A DNA stretch of 64,000 bases. Source: Magnolia sinica. Its lineage: Eukaryota; Streptophyta; Magnoliopsida; Magnoliales; Magnoliaceae. A program made the position numbers and the translations under genes. Of this stretch, positions 54,215 through 64,000 are shown one piece after another. Under the pieces are notes generated by a model. The model did not search any database. It was not told the origin of the DNA and saw only the letters and a program-made list of their open reading frames with translations. The number at the start of each line of letters is the position of its first letter. Position 1 is the stretch's first letter. The DNA lies in assembly GCF_029962835.1 (NCBI RefSeq), contig NC_080589.1:19489586-19553585 (forward strand), given 5' to 3'.

Positions 54215-57200
54215 GCAACTCCTGAAGTTTCATTGAGAAATTCAACCATTTCCTCATATTTCCCCAATGTCCCTAGCTCAGTGATACATTTCCAGTTATC
54301 GGCAATAATAAACTTGTAGCGATACCGATAACTTGAACACTAGGTGAGTCATAGTGTCATTGTTAGTAAATGCAAAAGCAGAATGTTGGAATCAAACATA
54401 CAACCCCTGCAAGAGATGAGGCGCACTTAGCCAGTGAAATATGGAGCACACTGCAGTTAGATTAGTCTATTTCTAACTAAATTTAAAAATCAACTACCAT
54501 TCAGTGTTTTGGACTTGCAATTAATAAATATTGAGTCCAGTCGAGTCGGGTCACGTTGAGTCTTCGAGTCAACCTGACCCAGCAGAACATCGAGTCGAGT
54601 TTTTGGGTTTTTGAACTATGGTTTTTGCAGTGATGTCCATCCACAGTGGGCCCATCAAACCAGTACATAATAATGAAAAAGTGGGGACCACATGTAATAA
54701 TACTGATTCGAGCCACGCAAAGAAAGGGGGGCAAAAAAAAAAAGGAAAAAAGAAAAAAGAACTGTTAATTCGAAGAACATAGGTTTGTTTGCATGAAAAG
54801 TAAAACATTTTTTCTTTTTAATTTCATCTTTATTTGAAGAAATTAGTTCACTTTACATATAACATGCTAAATCACCAAAATAATCTGACAAACAAACAAC
54901 ATGCATTTAGCTAAGAAAACCTAACTGGAAAGCAGTGCACCATTTTTGCCGTCCGATGCGCAGCACTCAAACTGGACATGTGGCATAGAGGTACATGATC
55001 TGCACCATTTGTTGGATGGGCCACACCGGTGTCTAGTCATAGTACATCGAAGGCTATTAACCCTTTGATCAGTTGATTGAACACGGACAGCAGGTAAGAT
55101 TAGACAGCACTGAAAGTGAAAATGTCAGCCTGCTGGATAAGCAAGAATATAATCCATGTGATTTGAGAAGAGTGGTCCATCCATCCACAGTGGAACTGAT
55201 GAACGAACATTCCAGATCTTTGTCCGCTGTGCCATGTTCCCCATTTGAGTGCAGTGTAACGGATAAGAAAATTAGTGCACTCGCGCCAGTTAGTTTTCCC
55301 CTTGTAACTAATCTAAGACTGAGGATCCTTTTCTTCTAAATTTCTACCATCACTAACAAGACTCTGGACATGCTCCTGTCACCTAGATTCCGAGACGGAC
55401 GGTGCGGCCCAGCCATCAGATGGGTCTTATGTGTGCAAAAAGTACCCAGTTATCACACTGATGAGAGCAACGAGACACACAAACAGAAGGGGAAAACCGA
55501 CCCGAACTTGGACATTGCTCTTCTTTCTTGCCAATGCCTGCGAGGGAGAAAAGCAGAATGTGCAGAGCATAAATAAAAAAACGGAAGCGAGTTATAATCT
55601 CAAAAGGGTCGCCTATTTGCCAACATTTACATCACATTTTTTAATGGGAAAACAATGGCAAGGGTCGCCACCTTGAGCACAAGCTGGGCTCTCTTATTCC
55701 ATACAATCTCCATCGTCCACATGACACAAATCTGAGGTGATCAAAGACAGTTGATTTTGTGGGTCCAATATGAAGATGGACCATAGCCATAGATCACTGT
55801 TATTGAGCTGTCCTACCTGTCTGATTGGACCAATATTCCCTCCATGGAATTGGAATGTTTCTATTCTTGATTAACATTTTATGGCCATCCGTTTGAAGTG
55901 ACTACGATAGTCCAATCCCTGTGATTTTTTGGCAACATCTCATCCAATCGCTGGTCCCGTAGGTTAGGGGTCCCCAATCACCCTGCACAGCGCAAGTGCA
56001 TTGCATACAGCAGAGATGGAAGAGTGGAAGAGAGCATGATGCTTGCAGAAGGCGGCGAGTCTTGCAGAAAGGCAAGCCTCTTTTCAAATAAAAGATGGAC
56101 CTCTTTTTTTTTTTCAAAAGGTAACTTTCAAATAACAGATGCTGTTCCTATAGAATAGCAAAAAATGGTTTTCAATTCATCGGTGTCCAAAATCAACTTG
56201 GGAGTACGATTGCCAGTGATGATCGGAAGCAAAAATTGGGAATAACCATACACCGTTGTGGATATCACACTATCACATAATGAGGAATTTAAAGAATAAA
56301 ACAGAAACTGAATTATCGAGGAGAAATTTTGATACTCTGGCAGTGTGATGGATGATATGCAGATAGTTAGGAATTACTGAGTGAGGAATACAAGTGATTC
56401 AAAAAAAACCATCCAAAAAATGGGAACCAGTATAGATGTATAATGAACAAAATATTACTCTTACATGGTTATCTAACTATTAGATTGCTGGACATTTGTT
56501 GGACAATTAAAAATGAAAAAAAAAAAAAAAAATTCCAATTGTCTTCATTTAGAAAACAGGTGTCTATGAATAGAGGTTGGGATTGTTCAACTAATATAAT
56601 TTTTCAGACTGTCACTAAACGACAGTGAGTTCCCCGATTTAGTCAGTTTAATTTGAGTTCTATATATGCCACGTGTGCCATTTCTATGTGCCTGCATATC
56701 AAGCATCATATGCAGCCAGAGTATCAAAGTACTCCCCATTATTGAGTATCCACGAAAAAAAATGTTTTTCAGAATTTTTAGATGTGTGCATTTCCACCAA
56801 ATAACAACAAAGTTGAACATGAGTCCCTACTCATGGCTCAGTTGTAGACTCACAAGAGTTTCAACACAGAAGTCATGGGTTTGAGTACCCATTGTGGTGT
56901 TCGTGGGTGTGCGGGTGTGCGCGTAGTTTTTTTTTTTTTTAATATATATATATATATTTAAAAAAAACAACATCGAAGTGGAACATAGCCCAAAATTAGA
57001 CCATTCAGATGATCCTAACAATTTGATGACAGAAGTTTTGAAGGGAGGGGAAAAAAAGCGTAGTATACCAACGGTTCACATTCAATGAAGATAACCCCTC
57101 CATTCAAGCAGTTAGGATCATTGAGCTGGTGAGATTTTTGGGCGATAGCCAATCCATGATGGAGCACATTGATCCTTCAAAAAAAAAATGATGGGGCACA

Positions 57201-57334
57201 TTGGATAGCACTCTGGATGTTGTACAAGTGCATGTCATATTTCGGTGTTAGCATCCTCGTAACAAAGCCCTACTTCATAAGGGAGTGGAAAACAAGAAAA
57301 GGTTGATTTTAATTAAGAAACTGCAAATTCTTAC
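54215..57334. other. Intergenic region
   Basis: 54215-54350 continues the 'tatcgg' dispersed repeat interrupted by the MITE. A SINE lies at 56821. The remaining frames have no recognisable domain and no splice-supported coding potential. Further 3' exons of the - strand coiled-coil gene may lie here, but I could not identify one. Confidence 0.6.
56821..56966 (+). mobile_element. tRNA-derived SINE with target duplication
   Basis: A-box in 'atggctcagttgtagac' and B-box in 'gggtttgagtaccc', then a GT-rich body and a T-run/TA tail. An imperfect duplication of about 18 bp flanks it: acaacaaagttgaacat before, acaacatcgaagtggaacat after. Confidence 0.78.
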
Positions 57335-59638
57335 GAGTTCTTGTTGTAACATATCCCTTGCTTGAATGGCGGTGGTCCTCTCTTCTGTCAGGCTGGTGAC
57401 GGTCTTCTCTGCCTGCAAAGAATTTGACATTTCTCAAATCTGTTTATATTAACAGCAGTATGGATACGAATATGATGAGCAAGGACCTTGGGATCTAATT
57501 CCTACTGCACTGACACGGGATGAAGCTGGAAACTCCTCCCACAATGTGGAAACAGGTGGAGCGTGGATGCATTGTGGAATGCTACATACAAGTAGCCCCT
57601 TGTGTAAATCTACCAACTCCAGGCTGCATTTGGGTGCAAAGGTAATAATGCGGCACAGATGATAGAAATGGAATGTGGAGAGCCCTCTCTCCATGAGTGC
57701 ATATAGCTTATTAGCATATCAATCAGTACTTTCCATCTAGTCAGCCTTATCGTGGATGATCCACAGTTCAAAAAACCATACCTACTGGACAACCCAATCT
57801 GTAACTCTTTTTGCACTTCTGCACTGAATGTGGTCAGTTAACCACTTCTTTTATCTACCACCAGTTTGAAGGCTGTGATTGAATGACTACGATCGTCCTA
57901 TCGAAGTGTTTTTTAAAACCATTTGACATCCACAGTTAGGACAGCTAAATGGCCAGTCCTGCAGGATATGCAACCATGCCACGTTAATGCAGTGGCATTT
58001 TCACACTGGGCTTGAGTGGGGTCGCCTGTGGGATGCAGGGGCACACTCGGGGTGGGTGACCCATGCGATTTGGGGCCCACGGGGGAGGTCTCGTGTTCGA
58101 GACTCCTTACCAGGGGTGATTAATGCGCATTTCACACCGGGCTCGAGTGGGGTAGCCCGTGGGATGCGGGGACACACTCGGGTTAAGTGGCCCATGTGAT
58201 TTAGGGCCAACGAAGGGGGTTCGGCCGAGGTCCTAACCCATGAGATGTGGGGCCTAGGCTATAAGATAAAGGGATTAATTCGTCATACTCTAACAGTTCG
58301 AGCTTTTAGAGCAAGTAGTTGATTGTCCTGCATCACACGTGGATTGTGGAGAAAGGTCCCTACCATTTTCTGGTTTTACCGGACCCATCATACCATCCAT
58401 TTGTTGCACAAAGTGAAATGAATTGAGAATAACCTTAACTGAGAAAAAATCACAAAAAGTACTGATGTTTCCCAGTATTCATAATGAAGAAGTAGCCCTC
58501 AAATAACAGCTACATTCATTTCAAAATCTACTTGAGAAAAACACAATTGCAATTCAGAGCCGAAGTCTCTTGGTATGAATGACAGGTAAGGGAATCACGA
58601 TTTGGATCCTTCCACTTCACTAGAATGGCAAGGAAAGGAATCGCAATTTGGATCTTTCCACTTCATTAGACTAGTAATTGAAACTCATTTCCATAGTGCA
58701 TCCAAATGCACCCTGGATTACGGGTTAGGCAATGTATTATTCTTGGGGCCTGTTTGGCTGCACCCTCAAAAGGAGCATTTGACACCTAAACACTGTTTTG
58801 AGCTAACCCGCTTTTTCGTGTTGTGCATTTGGATGCACTTTTGCAAACTCAGTTTTGATCCCCCACTCATAAAAACAAGCACTAAAAAGCCCACTTGCTG
58901 AAAACCAAACGGATTGTTTTTCGGAAAATAGACCGACAAAGTCGATGCATACTTGCTTTTGCAGGACAACCCCTTTTGCGGAAGTTGCATCCAAATGGGC
59001 CCCAATTGGCAAGTCTTCTTGCTCCTTAAAACTTAAATTTTCGTTAAAAAGAACCAAAGAGAGAGTAAAAACCAATAACATGGCAGTCACCAGAACTCAT
59101 ATATTCTACAAGCTCTCATCATGCTGGCAAATGATAACAGGAGCATGGCATCCTGTTAGGCCAGAGATTGAAGTATCCAGCTACATCCAGCTAAGGTGTG
59201 CTCATGTATTCTACAAAGCTCTCATCCATGCGGGCCAATGATAACAGGAGCATGGCATCTTGTTAGGCCAGAGATGGAAGTCTCCAGCTACTTCCAGCAA
59301 AGGTGTGCTCATAGCATCAAAGAAATCGAACAATTCCCAGCATTCCTCTCCCTTCCTAAAGACTGAAACAACTGAATTCCTTCCCACAAGCTATTTTGCA
59401 GATGAAGCAAACAAAACCAAATATCCTCCCATCGAAACACTGAGAGTTGAGTAAATGACTAACACACCTCGTGTATCTTTGCTGCCAATTCATTTAGCTT
59501 TGTTTTCAACTCCTCGACTTCTTTAGCTGCCTCGACATCCTTAGCTAGCTCGGCATCTTTAGCTGCCTCAACATCCTTAGCTAACTCAACATCTTTAGCT
59601 GCCTCGACATCCTTAGCTAGCTCGACATGCTTAGGTAC
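57335..59638 (-). CDS. Two exons of a coiled-coil protein gene (partial)
   Basis: Two phase-0 exons on the - strand fit together. Exon 59468-59638 (57 codons, acceptor catgacag, donor GAG|gtgtgt) encodes a heptad-like run of alternating VELAKD and VEAAKD units, then VEELKTKLNELAAKIHE. Exon 57335-57412 (26 codons, acceptor ctttgcag, donor CTC|gtaaga) encodes AEKTVTSLTEERTTAIQARD then MLQQEL. Both are highly charged with leucine-type spacing, as in a long coiled coil. The intron, about 2 kb, carries a TRIM solo LTR and other repeats. The gene's 5' and 3' exons are not visible and I do not recognise the family. A long structural or myosin-tail-like plant coiled-coil protein is possible, as is a gene remnant. 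Confidence 0.55.
57985..58335 (+). mobile_element. Solo LTR of a TRIM element
   Basis: 351 bp running from taatgcag to cctgcatca, with a perfect 5-bp target duplication, cacgt (57980-57984, 58336-58340). It matches the left LTR of the complete TRIM at 62083, also 351 bp. Inside, a block around 'cacaccgggctcgagtgggg' occurs twice. Confidence 0.85.
58590..58671. repeat. Short tandem duplication
   Basis: A unit of about 44 bp around 'gatttggatccttccacttc' occurs twice in tandem. Confidence 0.75.
58743..59005. mobile_element. TIR-bearing MITE-like repeat, 'catttggatgca' family
   Basis: Inverted ends ttggggcctgtttggctgca and, from 59005, ttggggcccatttggatgca. Related in reverse orientation to 7660-7895. 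No clear target duplication. Confidence 0.6.
59090..59315. repeat. Tandem duplication of about 110 bp
   Basis: Two consecutive units share 'aatgataacaggagcatggc' and 'aaggtgtgctcat'. They lie in the intron of the coiled-coil gene. Confidence 0.8.
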
Positions 59639-59859
59639 CTGTCATGAAAAGAAGCATATGTTTCATGGTAGGAGCTGTATGGTAGCAGCAAATTTTCAGT
59701 CCTTGACTACTTAGTCTAGGAATAACCTGTCCATATTGTCTTTTTTTCCCTCACAAGAACCAAGAAAAGTGATGACAACTTGGTCTCTCTTTTTGACAGT
59801 TGGAGAGCCTCTTTGCTCCTTTAAAAAAATTAAAAATTAAAAATTAAAAAACTTGAGAC

Positions 59860-60070
59860 TTGCTTGTCCAGAGTATTCATAGTATTGGTATCATTACATG
59901 TACTGCTGACCAGGGGGTACACAGAAACATGTATCGATATCGTCAATACCGGATATGTATTGTTGACTGAGGGAAACATTAGGGAAACATGGGGTAAACG
60001 GTGGAATTTTTTAGTGAAATTTCAGGAGTTGCTAAAATACACATTTACGTAATTGAGAATTTAAAATTTA
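59860..60070. repeat. 'tatcgatatcg' dispersed repeat
   Basis: Sequence around 'tgtatcgatatcgtcaatac' and 'gaaatttcaggagttgcta' matches, in reverse complement, the flank of the MITE at 54212-54330. It is related to 44860-45130 and 52740-53010. Non-coding. Confidence 0.6.
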
Positions 60071-60254
60071 ATTTATTTATTTTTTTTTTTTTAAAAAAAA
60101 GGAAGAACCATACATAATAAGTTTCTATTTAATAGGGGCCTAGAGCATGTGTTGTCATAAAAAACAGTGTGATGGTAACCAAAATGAGTTCATTTCATAC
60201 CAATAATATCAATAGGAACACAATAAAGTTTTTTGTTCTAAATAATAAAAGAAG

Positions 60255-61175
60255 TCATACATCCATCCATGCATGCATGCATACATAGTGTATTATACAT
60301 TCATATATACTTGCGTTAATACATCCATACATCCATCCATCCATCCATGCATACATTCATCCATACACACATACATTATTCATCCATCCATCCAACATCC
60401 ATCCATCCATTCAACCATTCATCCAAACATCCATCCATCCATGCATGCATACATACACACATACACAATCAGTCCATACATCCATGCATGCATACACACA
60501 TACGTGTTCCATCCATGCATACAATCATTCATACATACACACATACATGATCCATCCATCCATCCATGCATGCATACACACATACATGATCCATCCATCC
60601 ATCCATGCATACATACATTCATACATACACACATACACACATACATGATCCATCCATCCATCCATGCATGCATACACACATACATGATCCATCCATCCAT
60701 CCATGCATGCATACACACATACATGATCCATCCATGCATACACACACATACATGATCCATCCATCCATGCATACATACACACATACATGATCCATCCATC
60801 CATCCAACATCCAACCATCCATCCATCCATCCAACCAACCATTCCAACCATTCATCCATTCATTCAACCATCCATCCAACATCCAACCATCCATCCCTCC
60901 ATCCAACCAACCATTCCAACCATCCATCCATTCAAACATTCATCCAAATATCCATTCATCCATGCATGCATACATGCACATAAATGATCCATCCATCCAT
61001 CCATGCATACATACACATAAATGATCCATCCATCCATCCATGCATGCATGCATACACTAATCCATCCATCCTTTCGTGCATATATACTCACTAACACATC
61101 CATCCATGCATGCATCCATCCATCAATGCACACATGACACATCCACACATACATATATCATCCTTACATGCATGC
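60255..61175. repeat. 0.9-kb CATC/CATA/CATG tetranucleotide array with higher-order units
   Basis: Runs of catccatc, catgcatg and cacacata alternate. Between about 60540 and 60800 a higher-order unit of 50-60 bp ('cacacatacatgatccatcc') recurs at least five times. The translated Ile-His-Pro or Cys-Met-Asp frames are artefacts. Confidence 0.93.
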
Positions 61176-61389
61176 ATACATAATTAGGAAATAAATAATT
61201 ACTTTTTAAAGCAAACAATTTTTTTATTTTTAAACTCCAAAAAATAACTTTTTATTAAAAATTGCAACAACATTCATACATGAATAGAAATTTTGAATAA
61301 GCTTTTCATGAAATAATATCATTGTTTAAAAATAAAATAAAATAACATTTTTTTTTACATTTTTCAAATTTTAAATAATTTAAAATTTT

Positions 61390-61930
61390 GAAAAATAGAA
61401 GAGTGGTTGAATTCCACTCACCAACCAGATCCAAAAAAAAAAAAAACTTCAAATAATCGAATTACTATTTTTTTGATTTTTTCTGATTTTCGTAGTATTT
61501 ACACATGTTTTCCCCATTCTCGATTTTTCCCTCAAAATTAGGGATTTGATTCCCAAAAAACTGGAGTGGGGTGGTCGAAATCCACTCCCCAACCAAATCC
61601 CAAAAAAAATCTTTAAAAAATTGAATTTCCCTTTTTTTTCTTATTTTCCTAGTATTTATGCACATTTTTCCCATTCTTGACTTTTCCACCAGAATTAGGG
61701 ATTTAATTCACAAAAACTAGAGAGGGGTGGTCGAAATCCACTCCCTAACCAAATCCCCAAAAAAAAAAAAAAAAAAAAAAAAATCAAATATCTATTATTT
61801 TGAATTTTTTCTAATTTTCATAGTATTTACTCACATTTCCCCCCTCTCAATTTCTCCTCCAAAAGGGAGATTCAATTCATAAGGAATGGATATGACCGAA
61901 ATCCACTACCCAACTTAGATATAGAAAAAT
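61390..61930. repeat. Minisatellite with a unit of about 165 bp, three to four copies
   Basis: Each unit has 'gtggtcgaaatccactcccc', 'aaccaaatcc', an A-run, a T-rich stretch with 'agtattta', 'cacatttttcccattct' and 'attagggatttgattc'. Copies are diverged and A-run lengths vary. Confidence 0.85.
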
Positions 61931-62082
61931 TAAAATTAAAATTTCAAATTTTAAAAAAAATGAAAAAAAAAAAAAAAAAAAAAACTTGATTTCTTTTTCG
62001 ATTTTGAACCGAATAACACACTCACGTTGTCCAGATAAAGGGGGTCGACTTGTATCAATGATAATATTGCCGATACAAGTTG

Positions 62083-62617
62083 TAATGCAGGGGCATTTTC
62101 ACACCGGACTCAAGTGGGGTCGCTTATGGGATGCAAGGGCACACTCGGGATGGGTGACCCATGTGATTTGGGGCCCACGGGGGAAGTCTCGTATTCGAGA
62201 CTCCTCACCGAGGGTGATTAATGCGTATTTCACACCAAGCTCGAGTGAAGTAGCCCGTGAGATGCAGGGACACACTCAAAGTGGGCGGCTCATGTGATTT
62301 GGAGCCCACGAGGGGGGTTCGGCCGAGGTCCTAACCCATGAGATGTGGGGCCTGGGCTATGAGATAAAGGGATTAATTCACCATACTCTAACAGTTCGAG
62401 CTTTTAGAGCAAGTGGTTAATTGTCCTGCATCAAATTGGTATCAGAGTGGGAGGTCTCGTGTTCGAGACTTCTCACCGAGGGTGATTAATGTAGGGGCGT
62501 TTTCACACCGGGCTCGAGTGGGGTCACTTGTGGGATACAGGGGCACACTCGGGGTGGGTGACCCATGTGATTTGGGGCTTCGAGCTTTTGGAGCAGGTGG
62601 TTAATTGTCCTGCATCA
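62083..62617 (+). mobile_element. TRIM (terminal-repeat retrotransposon in miniature)
   Basis: Left LTR 62083-62433 (351 bp), a primer site tggtatcagag at 62437-62447 (initiator-Met type) and a tiny internal region of about 50 bp. A shorter right LTR, 62487-62617, ends cctgcatca. A perfect 5-bp target duplication, agttg, lies at 62078-62082 and 62618-62622. It has no coding capacity, as is normal for TRIMs, so it relies on other elements for movement. Confidence 0.85.
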
Positions 62618-62829
62618 AGTTGACTCCTAGAATTTATACACATGATACAATGGTGATATACCAGCGATATCTCGCGATGCTTGGAAAAATGGTAACTTAC
62701 GGTGTTATCAGTATCCCTGACTCAGAGATATTAATAATATCGGCTACATTATTAATAACATGGTCGATACTCAGAACACTACTTATCCCATTATGGTACA
62801 TGCTAGACAATTCATTTATGGTGCACGTG

Positions 62830-63085
62830 CAACGTGCTCAAGCCACATATGTCAATGTACCATGCCACAATTCATCTTCAAGCACTGCAAATGTGTCGCA
62901 TTCAACCTTCAAATGCCCTTAATGTGCCACATGTGCCAAGTTTTATATGCACTGCATGTGCCACCATACACAGTCAAGCACACAAGTGTCGGATGTGCCA
63001 CCATACATCTCAGGCACCCTGCATGTGCCACATGTGTCAGCATACATTTTCAAGCACCACACATGCACCATATGTACCAAATGAA
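62830..63085. repeat. Degenerate 'tgtgccaccatac' repeat
   Basis: Variants of 'catgtgccacatgtg' and 'atacattttcaagcac' recur about six times with variable spacing, immediately before the LINE fragment. Confidence 0.5.
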
Positions 63086-64000
63086 AAAGTTGGATCAAGG
63101 CTTGTGTTCCATGGCCAAATTCTTGGTCCTCATTAATGGATCCCCTTTTGGCTTCTTCAAAGCCTCAAAAGGCCTCCGACAAGGGGACCCCCTTTCCCCA
63201 TTTATATTTATCATTGTCTTTTGAAGCTCTCAGTCAAATGCTAGTTTGGGGTCAATCTGTGGGCCTATTTAAAGGGTTTAAAGTTCCCAATATTTATGAT
63301 CAAGTCAGTTGCCTGCAATTCGTAGATGACGCTATCATCCTATGTGAAGCTGACAATGGCATGGTGGATGATCTCTGGGAAATTATCCGATGCTTCGAAG
63401 TAGTGGTGGGGTTTGAGGATCAATCTAGTCAAAAGCAAAATGCTCAAGATTCATGTCTCCATTAGCCAGAAATTTTGGGTGTTGAGCTAATTCCCTTCCC
63501 TCCTCATACCTAGGACTCCCCCCTCTGTATTGGCAATCCTACTAGACACTTATTGGATAAGGTGATTGAGAGACTGGAAAGAAAACTCACCTCGAAAAAG
63601 TAAATTACTTTCATTAGGGGGCAAAATCACTATCATTAAGGCATCCTTATCCAATCTTTCCTTGTATTTCATGTCCCTCTTTCACTACCCTTCTTTAGCC
63701 CTCTCCCACATCGACAAGGAGAGACTTCTCTAGTAGGGCAAAGCAACTTTGGGCAAATTCCACCAATTAAGCTGGAAAGAGGTTTATCGTCCCTATTCCG
63801 GGGCGCTGGAATCAAGAGGCTCGATGAGATCAACTCGGCACTTTTGGTAAGCGTGTCTAGATGGTGGAAGAAGACAGCTTTCGGAAGTCCATTGTGGTTG
63901 GTAAATATGGCTCTTCCTCAATGAGATGGCCCAAAAATTCCTCCTTATGTCGTGCTTCCCATATTTGGAAGGCCATTGCAAGAATTACCACCAAGGTCTA
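63085..64000 (+). pseudogene. L1-type LINE reverse transcriptase, 3' part, broken
   Basis: RT motifs in order: [20 protein letters not shown] then [29 protein letters not shown]; the catalytic box LQFVDDAIILCEAD (F-V-D-D instead of F-A-D-D); later YLGLPLCIGNPTRHLLDKVI and ERLERKL, and the region after LSLGG/ITIIKASLSNL. A -1 type shift lies between IFIIVF and EALSQM (about 63215), and others lie near 63430 and 63600, with stops near 63600, 63735 and 63923. The element is therefore dead. It is 5' truncated near 63085 and continues past the window end. Confidence 0.85.

Noticed and set aside
55073-55676. Short + strand frames between the MITE and the SINE as a host gene
   Set aside because: No domain, no conserved motif, no convincing splice or start context.
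60540-60800. CRISPR-like regular repeats
   Set aside because: Units are contiguous simple repeats without unique spacers, in a plant genome; it is a microsatellite with higher-order structure.

Overview
This is nuclear DNA from a flowering plant. The signs are GT-AG introns in a plant-type vacuolar NHX antiporter gene, a PORR-domain organelle RNA-splicing gene (a plant-specific family), and plant Ty3/Gypsy (Tekay, Athila), TRIM, Tourist-like and tRNA-SINE repeats. The many palindromic repeats built around 'gggccccaccatgatgtatg' and 'ccgtccatcca' resemble what I recall from magnoliid genomes, but that placement is an inference. Host coding sequence is sparse; most of the window is nested repeats.

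Layout. 1-5.7 kb: the 3' two-thirds (11 exons) of an NHX Na+(K+)/H+ antiporter on the + strand. 5.7-9.5 kb: intergenic, with a SINE and small repeats. 9.5-10.8 kb: an intronless PORR gene on the - strand with a repeat cluster just upstream. 11.2-38.1 kb: a four-level nest. A palindromic DNA transposon carries further palindromic elements. A 25-kb Tekay chromovirus (- strand, 3.1-kb LTRs, perfect 5-bp target duplication) sits in them, and an 11.9-kb Athila element (+ strand, 2.2-kb LTRs) sits inside the Tekay element. 38.2-53.5 kb: two nearly identical copies of one segment, separated by a 4.3-kb Tekay fragment. The first copy carries an extra LTR block and a complete Tourist-like MITE; the second lacks both. 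This is either a recent tandem duplication with filler DNA or two haplotypes assembled in tandem. 53.5-60 kb: MITEs, a SINE, a TRIM solo LTR, and two coiled-coil-coding exons of a - strand gene. 60-64 kb: a 0.9-kb tetranucleotide array, a 165-bp minisatellite, a complete TRIM with primer site and target duplication, and the 3' part of an L1-type LINE running off the window.

Function. NHX exchanges cytosolic Na+/K+ for vacuolar H+, and the PORR protein is expected to help splice group II introns in mitochondria or plastids. Nothing suggests these genes act together. I found no CRISPR array, rRNA, convincing tRNA gene or gene cluster, and no coordinated novel biological system. The most informative content is the repeat architecture: TRIMs, nested palindromes, blocks shared between LTR families, and an array-bearing dispersed repeat.
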